Of a DNA stretch of 64,000 nt, positions 8,889 through 17,496 are shown piece by piece. Below the pieces are notes generated by a model, which saw only the letters and a program-made list of their open reading frames with translations, did no database searches and was not told where the DNA came from. This DNA is from Ruminococcus sp. (GTDB lineage: Bacteria > Bacillota > Clostridia > Oscillospirales > Ruminococcaceae): positions 248,001 through 312,000 of the forward strand of contig NZ_JAFUAG010000041.1 of assembly GCF_017464355.1 (NCBI RefSeq), written 5' to 3'. The position numbers and the translations under genes were made by a program. How positions within the stretch are numbered: position 1 is the first letter of the stretch; each line of letters starts with the position of its first letter.

Positions 8889-10354
8889 TGACCCTTATCC
8901 TCAGTGGCAACGATTATAAATATGAACTTGAGGGCGTGCTTAAATTATTTATCCCAGCCACTCAGTTTACCCATATGTACTCAGATAAGATCGAGTGCGA
9001 TGACGACTATGTTTTCGCCAGGGTAAAAGAAACTAAGAATACTGTACTTCTTTACATAATATGCAGATACAACGGAGACTACAGACGACAAGGTGAGATA
9101 CTTGATAAAAATGGAAGTACTCAAAAATACGACAAGGAACTTTACTTGTCACGCGTTTTATACAAAGTTCTGGCTGAGATTACAGGCATAGTGCCTAAAT
9201 GGGGGGTGCTGACAGGGATACGTCCCGTGAAGCGTGTAAATACCTGGCTGAATGAAGGCTGTAACAAGGATGAAGTTTACAGCCGTTTGCAGAACGAGTA
9301 TCTATGCAGCAAGGAAAAATGTGATATAGCCTTTGCAACAGCCATGACCCAGAAACAGGTCCTGGACGCTCTGGACAGGAAGTCTTTCAGCCTGTACATA
9401 TCCATACCGTTCTGCCCCACAAGATGCTCATATTGTTCATTTATTTCCCAGACGCTGGACAGCGGGCGCAAGCTTATCCCTGAGTATATCGACAAGATGT
9501 GCCGAGAGATAAGGCAGACCGCCCTGATAACCAAGCGGCTGGGACTTAAGCTGGATACAGTGTATTTTGGCGGCGGCACACCGACTTCATTTGAAGCGGA
9601 GCAGCTTGGAACGATAATGAAAACTATCGAGCATAGCTTTGATATGTCTTCTGTCAGAGAATACACTGTTGAGGCAGGACGTCCCGATACTATCACAGAA
9701 GATAAGCTCAGGACTGTCAAGGAAAATGGTTGTACACGTATTTCTATCAATCCCCAGAGCCTTAACCCCTCCGTGCTGGAAGCTATCGGCCGTTCACATA
9801 CAGTTGAGCAGTTCTATGACAGTTACGAATTAGCCCGAAAAATAGGCTTTTCCTGCATAAACACAGATATCATTGCGGGTTTGCCCAATGACACTATAGA
9901 AAGCTTCAAAAATACTGTTGACAAGTTGGTGGACTTGTCACCGGAAAATTATACTGTACACACGCTTTCTATAAAGCGGGCCGCTGTTCTGAATCGTGGC
10001 GATAAGGCGGTCCTGAAAAATCCCACCGATGAAATGGTAGAATATGCCACCAATGCTCTGTTCAAGAACGATTATCTGCCATATTACCTGTACAGGCAAA
10101 AGAATATGGTGGGTAATCTGGAAAACATTGGTTGGTCTAAAACGGGTCACGAAAGCTTGTACAATATCTACATTATGGAGGAAGTCCAGACTATCTTGGC
10201 CATGGGCGCAGGTGCTTCGACCAAGCTTGTTGACCACCCGAAAAGGCTGGAACGTGTTTTCAACTACAAATTCCCGCTGGAATACAACAAGCATTTTGAC
10301 CTTATGATCGAAAGGAAAAAGCAGATCATCGATTTCTACGAACAAAATGTTTGA
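8888..10354 (+). CDS. hemZ: Coproporphyrinogen dehydrogenase HemZ-like radical SAM protein
   Basis: This 488-residue radical SAM protein has the cluster motif CPTRCSYC within IPFCPTRCSYCSF (about residues 173-184) and downstream YFGGGTP and TVEAGRP segments typical of the HemN/HemZ family. HemZ-type members carry an extra N-terminal region of roughly 150 residues, present here. Members convert coproporphyrinogen III to protoporphyrinogen IX without oxygen, though activity of HemZ-type proteins in anaerobes lacking haem synthesis is uncertain. The MBL-HemZ adjacency is common in Clostridia. No other haem gene is seen in the window. Confidence 0.82.
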   Translation: MTLILSGNDYKYELEGVLKLFIPATQFTHMYSDKIECDDDYVFARVKETKNTVLLYIICRYNGDYRRQGEILDKNGSTQKYDKELYLSRVLYKVLAEITGIVPKWGVLTGIRPVKRVNTWLNEGCNKDEVYSRLQNEYLCSKEKCDIAFATAMTQKQVLDALDRKSFSLYISIPFCPTRCSYCSFISQTLDSGRKLIPEYIDKMCREIRQTALITKRLGLKLDTVYFGGGTPTSFEAEQLGTIMKTIEHSFDMSSVREYTVEAGRPDTITEDKLRTVKENGCTRISINPQSLNPSVLEAIGRSHTVEQFYDSYELARKIGFSCINTDIIAGLPNDTIESFKNTVDKLVDLSPENYTVHTLSIKRAAVLNRGDKAVLKNPTDEMVEYATNALFKNDYLPYYLYRQKNMVGNLENIGWSKTGHESLYNIYIMEEVQTILAMGAGASTKLVDHPKRLERVFNYKFPLEYNKHFDLMIERKKQIIDFYEQNV

Positions 10355-10403
10355 TGGCTGTATTGACACTGTAATTCTGAATTGAAGTTTTAAGAGGAAA
10401 TAT

Positions 10404-11780
10404 ATGGAAGTATTAAAGAAGAACGATATCATTCCCCTGGAGATAGTTGACGTGACTAATGAAGGCAATGGTGTGGGCAGATATAACGGCGTTGCCATTT
10501 TTGTACCTGCTGTTGCTGTTGGGGACGTTATATCTTGCAGGATCGTAAAGGTGAAAAGCTCTTATTGTTATGGCAAGGTTGAAAGCTTTACACATATGGC
10601 GGGTTGCCGTATAGAGACGGACTGCCCTGTGAGCAAGTATTGCGGCGGCTGTTCTTTCAGACATATCACCTATGAGGAGGAGTGCAGGCTAAAAGAAAGC
10701 TTTATTCGCAGCTCCTTTGAACGCATTGGCAAGCTTGAGCCTGAATATCTGCCTTTTGTTGGGTGTAAAGATATCGACCTTTACAGGAATAAAGCTCAGT
10801 ATCCTGTGGCTGATGAAAACGGCGCGGCTGTCTGCGGTTTTTATGCCAGGCGTTCTCACCGCGTTGTGAAGTACACAGGCTGTAAGTTGCAGCCTGCTGT
10901 TTTTTCTGAGATAGTCGATACTATCATTTCTTACGTTAATAGTAAGCATATTCCTGCCTATAATGAGATCGCGTTAACGGGACTTCTCAGACATATTTAT
11001 CTGAGGCGGGGTGCCCACTCAGGGGAGATAATGGTCTGTCTTGTTATCACTGACCTAAAAAAAGCTGATGTTTTTGGTGATCTTGTTCCGCTGCTTTTGG
11101 AAAAATTCAAGGACATAAGAACGGTCCTACTCAATGAAAATCCCAGGAACACCAATGTTATCCTGGGTAGTAAGATGAAGTTCCTTTATGGTGACGGTAC
11201 TATCACTGATATTATGTGCGGTAATAAGATATCTATATCCCCGCTGTCTTTCTATCAGGTGAACACCATTCAAGCAGAATTACTTTATAGCAAAGCTGCC
11301 GAATTTGCTCAGCTTACGGCGGATACTGAACTTCTTGATCTATACTGCGGCACGGGAACTATCGGTCTCTCAATGGCTCGACAAGTAAAAAAACTTTTCG
11401 GCGTAGAGATAATTCAGCCCGCCATTGATAATGCTGTGCTCAATGCTCAGAATAACGGTATTGATAACGCTGAGTTTATTTGCGGAGATGCAGGCAAAGT
11501 TGCAAAAATACTATATGACCGCGGCGAACGCCCCAACGTCATTATAGCTGACCCTGCACGAAAAGGCTGCGACAGGGACTCCCTTGAGTACATGGCCAAG
11601 ATGTCTCCCGACAGGATAGTCATGATCTCCTGCAATCACACTACTGCCGCCAGGGATTGCGCTATCCTCGGTGAGCTTGGCTACAGCTGTGATAAAGTGG
11701 TGGGTGTTGATCTTTTTCCAAGGACTACTCATGTGGAGTGCGTTATACTCCTTTCCAACTTCCGGAGTAACGATCAGTAA
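10404..11780 (+). CDS. rlmD: 23S rRNA (uracil-5-)-methyltransferase, RlmD/RlmCD type
   Basis: The 458-residue protein methylates uridine C5 in 23S rRNA using S-adenosylmethionine. It has an N-terminal TRAM domain (residues 8-60), an iron-sulfur motif CPVSKYCGGCSF with a further upstream cysteine, a SAM-binding motif LLDLYCGTGTIGLSMA, and the catalytic region ADPARKGCDRD...MISCNHTT, where the cysteine in SCN is the nucleophile. The usual TrmA-family order is complete. It lies 50 nt after hemZ and is probably the last gene of the recJ operon, although no clear terminator follows. Which uridine or uridines it modifies cannot be told from sequence alone. Confidence 0.9.
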   Translation: MEVLKKNDIIPLEIVDVTNEGNGVGRYNGVAIFVPAVAVGDVISCRIVKVKSSYCYGKVESFTHMAGCRIETDCPVSKYCGGCSFRHITYEEECRLKESFIRSSFERIGKLEPEYLPFVGCKDIDLYRNKAQYPVADENGAAVCGFYARRSHRVVKYTGCKLQPAVFSEIVDTIISYVNSKHIPAYNEIALTGLLRHIYLRRGAHSGEIMVCLVITDLKKADVFGDLVPLLLEKFKDIRTVLLNENPRNTNVILGSKMKFLYGDGTITDIMCGNKISISPLSFYQVNTIQAELLYSKAAEFAQLTADTELLDLYCGTGTIGLSMARQVKKLFGVEIIQPAIDNAVLNAQNNGIDNAEFICGDAGKVAKILYDRGERPNVIIADPARKGCDRDSLEYMAKMSPDRIVMISCNHTTAARDCAILGELGYSCDKVVGVDLFPRTTHVECVILLSNFRSNDQ

Positions 11781-11835
11781 ACTAATGATCTTGTATTTGT
11801 TACTTAAAATTAATCTTTGCTATGGAGGGTAATAT

Positions 11836-12467
11836 ATGAGTATCATAGGATCATCTGATAAGAGGCTGGATAATTATTTTTAAAGACTTGATAAATTTAA
11901 CGACTCTGCTAAAAGCAAGTCTGAGGGTGATGAACACAAATATCTGGAATATTTTCTTTATTTCTGGAATTTTTTTAATTGTTCCGAGGAAGATTTTTTA
12001 GACCCTTGTGCTGAGGAACTGAAAAATACCTTGATATGAAAGACTATCCCTCAATTCAGGCTATTATGAATTTTGTTAATAAGTCTGACTTGCTATGGAA
12101 CAGTAATAATGGCTGCGATCATTCTTATATGGCTTATCATATTGTGAAATATCTTTCGTGTGCGGGATATTCTGATATATACAGAGCATTTCCCGAAGGT
12201 CTTCCGCCTGCGGCTGACTGGCATACCATGAATGTACACGCTGCCGATCTCATACTTTGTATCTTATATAAAGATGCTTATGATACCGAGCCTTTCGAGG
12301 TATTGAATATTGCTATGTCAGCACCCATTTCCAAAACAGTTTTTCATCAGCCTGATCTTAACGAGAATGTTCCTGCAAGGCAAAAGAAGCAGTTTTTTAT
12401 GGACTGACCCGGTATGAACGAAGAGCTGATCGCTTATGTGATGAATAATGGCAGCAAAGCTGTCTGA
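11836..12467 (+). pseudogene. Decayed gene of unknown function (two stops and one frameshift)
   Basis: An ATG at 11836 with a good ribosome site (GGAGGG, 6 nt away) opens a frame that hits TAA at codon 16 (11881) but then continues as protein-like sequence (RLDKFNDSAKSKSEGD, YLEYFLYFWNFFNCSEEDF). Near 12020 the coherent frame shifts, at an A-run (GAAAAATACC): joining CAEELK to KYLDMKDYPSIQ restores a natural-looking protein through QKKQFFMD. A TGA at 12405 interrupts it, and the same frame goes on as PGMNEELIAYVMNNGSKAV before a final stop at 12465. The intact original would be about 210 residues, with no recognised domain. Part of it, 12036-12407, could still be translated as 123 residues. 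Confidence 0.6.
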
Positions 12468-12522
12468 GTGTGTGTCATGAAAATTATCTTTTTGACACGA
12501 CCTGAACTTTCATTCTTGACAA

Positions 12523-12551
12523 TTGACAAAAGCCGTTTGTTTAGCTATAAT
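12523..12551 (+). promoter_or_regulatory. Promoter of the lipoprotein gene
   Basis: TTGACA (12523-12528), 17 nt, TATAAT (12546-12551): a perfect consensus. A second overlapping TTGACA lies at 12516-12521. The position of this promoter argues against any start codon upstream of 12580. Confidence 0.85.
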
Positions 12552-12594
12552 ATTGGTATTGAACTTCTATATCGTTATCATGAAAGGAAATAAA

Positions 12595-13314
12595 ATGAAA
12601 AGATTTATCACGGTTATCATGGCAGTTTCTCTGCTGTGTCTGGCTTCATGCAGTTCAGACAAAAATACGAAAAAGGATAAGAATTCATCGGGCGACACTG
12701 ATGTGCAGCAGGAAGCTTGCGTTGTAAAAGGTACAAAAGACGATGTTAGCGACTTTATGGCTGACCTGGATAAGGTCAAGGACGATCTTGATGTCAAGGA
12801 AGAATTTGACGAGAAGAACTGTTATAATCTGACATCTGATCTCATGTATGAAGAAACAGGTATCAGGATATTCAAGTTCAGCGATTCGTGTGCATCATTT
12901 GCCTATGCCAATGGGGGAATCCATCCAATATGTAATTATGTTGGAGGCTCGGGTTTTATCAACGCTGTCCCCTGGGACTATGATGAGGACGGAAATGAAG
13001 ACCTGCTGGTTGCATCTTCCTGCGGTTCGGGAGTATCTCGTTCAGAGATATCTCTGTATAATGTTAGCACCGGCGGTTATAGTGTTATCGTGTCATCACA
13101 GGATATCGAGGGCTTAGATGATAGTTCTGTGCTGATAGTTGCTTTGCGGAACACTTTCCTGAAAGGTTCTCCCGAGGCGGTAGATATCTACAATGTCTAT
13201 GAGGCAAAGCTGGAACAGGATACCAGCGGTGTTGATATTAGCTTTGAGCCTGTGAAAGTTGTCGGGAATATCGTTTGTGAAGACGGCATGGTAAAATTTG
13301 AACCAAAGAAATAA
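12595..13314 (+). CDS. Predicted lipoprotein of unknown function
   Basis: This 239-residue secreted lipoprotein begins MKRFITVIMAVSLLCLASC, with the lipobox LASC placing the lipidated cysteine at residue 19, followed by a Ser/Asp/Lys-rich linker. The mature part has no domain I can name. It contains a WDYDEDGNEDLLVASS segment reminiscent of FG-GAP or calcium-binding DxDxNxD loops. I chose the ATG at 12595 because AAAGGAA lies about 7 nt upstream and the consensus promoter excludes longer versions. It is monocistronic, bounded by that promoter and a strong terminator. Confidence 0.78.
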   Translation: MKRFITVIMAVSLLCLASCSSDKNTKKDKNSSGDTDVQQEACVVKGTKDDVSDFMADLDKVKDDLDVKEEFDEKNCYNLTSDLMYEETGIRIFKFSDSCASFAYANGGIHPICNYVGGSGFINAVPWDYDEDGNEDLLVASSCGSGVSRSEISLYNVSTGGYSVIVSSQDIEGLDDSSVLIVALRNTFLKGSPEAVDIYNVYEAKLEQDTSGVDISFEPVKVVGNIVCEDGMVKFEPKK

Positions 13315-13317
13315 TTG

Positions 13318-13351
13318 AAAAAACGTTTCTGCTTTTGGCAGAAACGTTTTT
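13318..13351. terminator. Bidirectional intrinsic terminator
   Basis: AAAAACGTTTCTGC and GCAGAAACGTTTTT form a perfect stem around TTTTG, with A/T tracts on both sides. It serves the lipoprotein gene on plus and the HD hydrolase operon on minus. Confidence 0.9.
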
Positions 13352-13909
13352 CTATTCACCAAGTTTTTCAAGGGTCTCATCAAGAATTGCTTTTCTCAGT
13401 TCTGTCAGCCATTCGGAATAACTTACTGTGTCAAAGGCATAGGTCTTGTTCAGTTCAGATTCATTCTCAGACCATGTATCAAGGGGAGATTCATTGTGCT
13501 GTATCAGTGCCTCCAGCTTGTCCAGTGATTTGAAAAGGCGTGCCTCTTTGGTTTCCTGCTTTTCCATTTCTTCGCAGAGGGATATCATGTCAGCAGAAAT
13601 ATCTTCGGGCAGGGAAGTGAGCCATTCCCGCAAAAGGTCATCTTCGGTTTTGCGGTCATCATCTGTTTTGCTAAAAGTAGGTATATCACCTGTAAAGCAT
13701 TCGCCAAGGTCGTGTATAACGCACATATCCATTACTCGGCCTATGTCAATATCCTTGAACTCATGCTTCAGCAGAAATGCCATCAGCGTTAACCGCCAAC
13801 TGTGCTCAGCTACGCTTTCTGTTCTGCCCTTTGAAGTCGTGCAGTGACGCATAGTGTCCTTGAGCCTTTCGGCTGTATGCAGTATTCTCAGGTATTCCTC
13901 TGCGTTCAT
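13352..13909 (-). CDS. HD-domain hydrolase, YfbR/HDDC2-like (putative 5'-nucleotidase)
   Basis: This 185-residue all-helical HD phosphohydrolase has metal-binding motifs AEHSWR (residues 35-40), VIHDLGE (HD pair near 68-69) and KSLDKLEALIQ (final Asp). The combination fits the YfbR/HDDC2 group, whose characterised members dephosphorylate deoxyribonucleoside 5'-monophosphates, so a nucleotide clean-up role is likely. Its ribosome site GAGGAAG overlaps the stop codon of the upstream GH114-like gene, so it is the last gene of a three-gene minus-strand operon. Substrate is not proven. Confidence 0.83.
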   Translation of the reverse strand: MNAEEYLRILHTAERLKDTMRHCTTSKGRTESVAEHSWRLTLMAFLLKHEFKDIDIGRVMDMCVIHDLGECFTGDIPTFSKTDDDRKTEDDLLREWLTSLPEDISADMISLCEEMEKQETKEARLFKSLDKLEALIQHNESPLDTWSENESELNKTYAFDTVSYSEWLTELRKAILDETLEKLGE

Positions 13910-13920
13910 ATCATCTTCCT

Positions 13921-14754
13921 CTATTCTTTTACGACAAGCAGTTCCAGTGTTTTTGAAGCGTAGTATTCGTATCCGTTGTCTTTGCAGAACTTGTCTATCT
14001 TTTCTATCAGGTCCTCGTCTGTGGTGTATTCCAGCGGATAAACGTCCTTGCCGTTGTCGCTTACCATTTTGACGTAATCCTGAAAATATTCCCGTTCGGA
14101 GCTTTCGTTGTCAGAGAAAGTCCCGTCGTCCCAGTTTATCTTGCTGAATATGGTCTCCTGATTAACAGCGTCCATAACTCCGTCAAGGTTGCCGTTTCGC
14201 TGCTGATATTCAGTGACATATGCATCGCCGCCGTTTATGACCACATAAGTATCCAGCGCCTTGAAGCCCTTGAGTATCGCAGTTACACCCTCGAACATCT
14301 CGTCAGTAGGGTAGTGGTAGTAGACATCAGTGTTGTCCACAAAAAGGCCGTCCACACCCTTGGCAAGTATGGAGACAGCCAGTTCATCGACCACAAAGGT
14401 CTGCCATTCCTCCTGGGAAACATCTACCCACTTTTCTTCTTCCCAGTTCTCGTAAACATCAAGGGTGAATTTCTCATAGTCATCATAGTAGGGTCTGAAA
14501 TTTTCCACCGAGCCAAGGTCGATATAGCTGTAGACCGTATGTCCTGCTTTTTTCAGTTCGGTTATCTCGTCAGCCGTAAAATACTGTGCATCAATTACTA
14601 TCTTGTCATAGTTTTCCATATAAGCAGCGTCCTTGGGTGAAGCTCCGATAAAAACACCGTAGCTGTGCTTTTGTGTGCCATTGCCGCAGGCGGTCAGGGT
14701 CATCATGCCAAGGGTTGCGCATAGTGTCATGCTGATAACTGCTGTTGTTCTCAA
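13921..14754 (-). CDS. GH114-like (endo-alpha-1,4-polygalactosaminidase-type) lipoprotein
   Basis: The 277-residue protein starts at a TTG (14754) that overlaps the upstream stop as TTGA. It has a signal peptide with lipobox LTAC (cysteine at about residue 23). The mature part is a TM1410/GH114-type TIM barrel: FIGASPKDAAYMENYDKIVID, VYSYIDLGSVENFRPYY, GVDGLFVDNTDVYYHYP (probable acidic catalytic region) and VVINGGDAYV. Characterised family members cut polygalactosaminoglycan, so a cell-surface glycan is a plausible target. No ATG gives a complete signal peptide, which supports the TTG start. Confidence 0.78.
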   Translation of the reverse strand: MRTTAVISMTLCATLGMMTLTACGNGTQKHSYGVFIGASPKDAAYMENYDKIVIDAQYFTADEITELKKAGHTVYSYIDLGSVENFRPYYDDYEKFTLDVYENWEEEKWVDVSQEEWQTFVVDELAVSILAKGVDGLFVDNTDVYYHYPTDEMFEGVTAILKGFKALDTYVVINGGDAYVTEYQQRNGNLDGVMDAVNQETIFSKINWDDGTFSDNESSEREYFQDYVKMVSDNGKDVYPLEYTTDEDLIEKIDKFCKDNGYEYYASKTLELLVVKE

Positions 14755-15053
14755 TATCCCAGTTCCTTTCTTATCTCTTTGAAATGTTCAAATTCCTTGG
14801 TCAGGTCAGCTATGCAGGCTTCCAGTCCCTCAGCGGAATAAGCCTCGGTGTACTGTGCCACTAACTCATCTGCCATATCAAAGCATTTTGTACCATACCA
14901 GACAGCCAGCTTCAGAGCGCTTTCCTCATCGCTGTCTTTTTTAGCCTTTTTGGGGACTATACGGTAGTTGAAATTTGTATACAGACTTCCTGCCCAGATG
15001 TTGCCTTCTTCAAAAAAGTAGAAGGTCGGCAGGTCAAAATATCCGTGAAGCAT
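14751..15053 (-). CDS. Small protein of unknown function (100 aa)
   Basis: I do not recognise this protein. It begins MLHGYFDLPTFYFFEEG and has a lysine-rich middle (VPKKAKKDSDEES) and an acidic helical C-terminus, without a signal peptide or membrane span. I chose the ATG at 15053 because AGGAGAA lies 6 nt upstream; an in-frame start 14 codons earlier lacks a site. It is first in the operon with the GH114-like lipoprotein (4-nt overlap) and HD hydrolase, behind a consensus promoter. Confidence 0.65.
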   Translation of the reverse strand: MLHGYFDLPTFYFFEEGNIWAGSLYTNFNYRIVPKKAKKDSDEESALKLAVWYGTKCFDMADELVAQYTEAYSAEGLEACIADLTKEFEHFKEIRKELGY

Positions 15054-15105
15054 ATGCTTTTCTCCTTTAGCTATATGTTTAGTTTGTAAGTTCATTTACT
15101 GATTA

Positions 15106-15134
15106 ATTATAACATATCCTATGCATGATTTCAA
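15106..15134 (-). promoter_or_regulatory. Promoter of the 100-aa/GH114/HD operon
   Basis: Minus strand TTGAAA (15129-15134), 17 nt, TATAAT (15106-15111). Confidence 0.78.
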
Positions 15135-15187
15135 GTGCATAGTCTAATAATATAAAAAACAACAGTTAAATTTGTTTGAAATGTATA

Positions 15188-15216
15188 TTGGACAATTTGA
15201 CTAAATATGGTATAAT
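15188..15216 (+). promoter_or_regulatory. Promoter of the lacI-family gene
   Basis: TTGGAC (15188-15193), 17 nt, TATAAT (15211-15216). It is divergent from the promoter at 15106-15134, so the regulator could act on both; no clear LacI-type palindrome was found between them. Confidence 0.75.
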
Positions 15217-15261
15217 AGAATGGGAATGGAATGACGTTTTTTGTTGCGGAAGGAGTATGTT

Positions 15262-16257
15262 ATGAGCGTAACAATAAAAGATGTTGCCAGAGAAGCGGGT
15301 GTATCTGTGGCAACAGTTTCAAGAGTCCTCAACGGGAGCTGCAATGTTTCCGAGGATTCGGCATCGCGTGTTAACGATGCTATCAAAAGGCTGAATTATT
15401 CGCCGAATTTTCTTGGCAGAAACCTGAGAAAGTGTGAGACCAACGTTATACTGTGCATAATGCCCTCCTCAGAGCATTCGCTTTACTCGAAGATAGTTGC
15501 AGGTATGCAGCGATATGCTTCAAGGATAGGCTATGATATCATCACTGCTGTTTCAGACGGTGTTTCCACTGCTGAGGCAAGGCAGATGAATATGCTTTTC
15601 AACCGTACAGTTGACGGTGTAGTGCTGCTGGGAACTCTATTTGATGCAGAGTCTTTGAACAGGCTGGCTGAGAATTATGACATAGCGCTGTGCTGTGAGG
15701 GTGTACAGGGTGCTAATGTTCTTACTGTAGCAGTAGATGATGAGGGTGCTGCCATTGATGCGGTGAAGGCACTCATCAAGAAGGGCCACAAGGATATCGG
15801 CTTTATCGGCACGACCTCGGAGGCTATATCTTCGACTGCCCGTGAGAATGGCTATAAGATCGCCCTGAAAGAAGCGGGCATACCTTTCCGCGAGGAACTG
15901 GTCTACAAGGACAGCTACGATTATACCTGCGGTGCTGATGCCATGAACTATTTTGATGGCCTCAAGAAAAAGCCCACGGCGATATTTGCAGTTTCCGACC
16001 TGCTGGCTATTGCGGCTATACACCGTGCCTCGGAGCTGGGTTATGCTATCGGCAAGGATATCTCTATAATGGGCTTTGATAACATTTTTATGTGTGACCT
16101 CATGCTGCCTACGGTATCGACTGTTGAGCAGCCCTGCGAGAAAATGGGTGAAATTGTTATCGCAAAGCTTCTGGAGAATATACATTCTTCCACCAAAGAC
16201 AACAAGTATTATACCGTTGAACATAAAGTCATACTTCGCCAGTCTACAGGCGACTGA
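15262..16257 (+). CDS. LacI-family transcriptional regulator
   Basis: The 331-residue protein has the LacI helix-turn-helix and hinge at its N-terminus (VTIKDVAREAGVSVATVSRV, residues 3-22, then NGSCNVSED) and a periplasmic-binding-protein-like sensor domain (YSKIVAGMQRYASRIGYD, GFIGTTSE, ISIMGFDN). Such proteins usually control sugar use. The effector is unknown and no sugar genes lie next to it. The ATG at 15262 has GGAAGGAG upstream; a start 7 codons earlier would overlap that site. It is transcribed alone and ends at a terminator. The divergent GH114-like operon is a possible target. Confidence 0.9.
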   Translation: MSVTIKDVAREAGVSVATVSRVLNGSCNVSEDSASRVNDAIKRLNYSPNFLGRNLRKCETNVILCIMPSSEHSLYSKIVAGMQRYASRIGYDIITAVSDGVSTAEARQMNMLFNRTVDGVVLLGTLFDAESLNRLAENYDIALCCEGVQGANVLTVAVDDEGAAIDAVKALIKKGHKDIGFIGTTSEAISSTARENGYKIALKEAGIPFREELVYKDSYDYTCGADAMNYFDGLKKKPTAIFAVSDLLAIAAIHRASELGYAIGKDISIMGFDNIFMCDLMLPTVSTVEQPCEKMGEIVIAKLLENIHSSTKDNKYYTVEHKVILRQSTGD

Positions 16258-16275
16258 TAACTGTGAGGGCTCAGA

Positions 16276-16307
16276 GCAGGTGTTCAGAACAGGGCACCTG
16301 CTTTTTT
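16276..16307 (+). terminator. Terminator of the lacI-family gene
   Basis: GCAGGTG and CACCTGC pair around a 12-nt loop and are followed by six T. Confidence 0.85.
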
Positions 16308-16315
16308 ATATCAGA

Positions 16316-16357
16316 TAAAAAACGCACCTTGATGAGAGTAACCATCAGGTGCGTTTT
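16316..16357 (-). terminator. Terminator of the NUDIX-murT-gatD operon
   Basis: ACGCACCTTGATG and CATCAGGTGCGT form a stem with one bulge. On the minus strand a T-tract follows. It directly abuts the stop of the last gene. Confidence 0.82.
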
Positions 16358-16358
16358 C

Positions 16359-16742
16359 TTATTTATCCTGTTTTTCTTCATGCAGCTTTTTCAGGTCTAT
16401 CATTATGCCGACCTTTGCCAGCGCCTTGACAGCAGTTTCCGTGTCAACAGGGAAAAGCTCACTTTTGCCCGTCCGCTTTTCGCTCTCAAAATGCAGCAGC
16501 TGTATATAATTATCGGAGAAGTCTTCCTCTGAATAAAGCATACCCATTATATAGCTGTTCTTGATAGCATAGTAATTCACAGGCTTTAGCCGCAGGAGGG
16601 CTTTGCGATCTGTCTTCATATCCCTGCACAGGCCGTCGTAATCATCGTCCACAAAATTTATCTTGCGGCACTTCATGGTCTGCACCCGCTTGTTAAGGGG
16701 CGGCTCGGTTTCAGCGGATCTTTTCTTGAAAAAAGGGAACAT
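16359..16742 (-). CDS. Small protein of unknown function (127 aa)
   Basis: I do not recognise this cytoplasmic protein. It has a basic N-terminus (MFPFFKKRSAE), a central KINFVDDDYDGLCRDMKTDR segment and a helical C-terminal part rich in Lys and Glu. There is no membrane span or signal peptide. A strong ribosome site (AAGGAGGA) lies 5 nt from the ATG. It is 10 nt downstream of gatD and is the last gene of the operon, which suggests, but does not show, a link to peptidoglycan amidation. Confidence 0.7.
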   Translation of the reverse strand: MFPFFKKRSAETEPPLNKRVQTMKCRKINFVDDDYDGLCRDMKTDRKALLRLKPVNYYAIKNSYIMGMLYSEEDFSDNYIQLLHFESEKRTGKSELFPVDTETAVKALAKVGIMIDLKKLHEEKQDK

Positions 16743-16752
16743 AGCGTCCTCC

Positions 16753-17496
16753 TTACTTTTTCAGCAGCCTTTCAAAAAGCTGCTTGCGGCAGTCAGCTTC
16801 AAGCTTGTCATTGATAGGCTTGGGAACATAGTTCTCGCCTGTCTTTCTGGTCATGCAGTAGGAGATAATGTGGTCTGCCAGCCTGGGGTTCTTTGAAAGC
16901 AGAGGTCCGTGAAGATAGGTGGCTGTAACGTTCTTCTCGGTGTAGCCCTCAACAGAACTTGCAAACTCATTACCTTTTCCTGCAAGGACCTTTCCGAAAG
17001 GTGACTTTACATTGGTGGTCTGTCCGCCGTGGTTCTCAAAGCCGATGACTTTGTATTTCTTGTCGCCCAGTGTAGTTTCGACCACTATGTTGCCTATGCA
17101 GCGCTCGCGCTTGTTGGTGGAAGCTACTGTGTAGTAATCAAACAGCCCCAGGCCCGGTATCTTCTTGCCGTTGGAGTCCTTGTAATACTGCCCCATAAGC
17201 TGATATCCGCCGCATATCATCAGGAAGTACACGCCCTGTTCATAAGCGGCTTTTATCTTATCCCTGAGGGCAAGCAGGTCATCAGCCAACAGCTGCTGTT
17301 CAAAGTCAGCGCCGCCGCCCAGGTATACGATGTCTACCCCGGAAAAATCAGTGTCCTTGTCACCAAGGTCGTGTTTTATAACTTCTGTTTCGATGCTCCG
17401 CATCCTGCAGCGATAGGAAAGTATCTCCACATTTCCGCTGTCGCCGTAAAGGTCCAGCATGGCAGGGTACATATGAAGAATTTTAAGCTTATCCAT
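16753..17496 (-). CDS. gatD: Lipid II isoglutaminyl synthase, glutaminase subunit GatD
   Basis: GatD releases ammonia from glutamine for MurT, which amidates the D-glutamate of lipid II. The 247-residue class I amidotransferase has the nucleophile motif MICGGYQL with Cys95 and the catalytic His196 in YLHGPLL. The N-terminal LHMYPAMLDLYGDSGN is typical of CobB/CobQ-like GatD. It overlaps murT by 8 nt, as expected for subunits of one complex, and acts at the inner face of the membrane. No catalytic residue appears to be missing. Confidence 0.93.
   Translation of the reverse strand: MDKLKILHMYPAMLDLYGDSGNVEILSYRCRMRSIETEVIKHDLGDKDTDFSGVDIVYLGGGADFEQQLLADDLLALRDKIKAAYEQGVYFLMICGGYQLMGQYYKDSNGKKIPGLGLFDYYTVASTNKRERCIGNIVVETTLGDKKYKVIGFENHGGQTTNVKSPFGKVLAGKGNEFASSVEGYTEKNVTATYLHGPLLSKNPRLADHIISYCMTRKTGENYVPKPINDKLEADCRKQLFERLLKK

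Noticed and set aside
12036-12407. Intact 123-residue gene
   Set aside because: The upstream and downstream sequences continue coherent protein-like frames, so a decayed longer gene explains the region better; kept only as an alternative.
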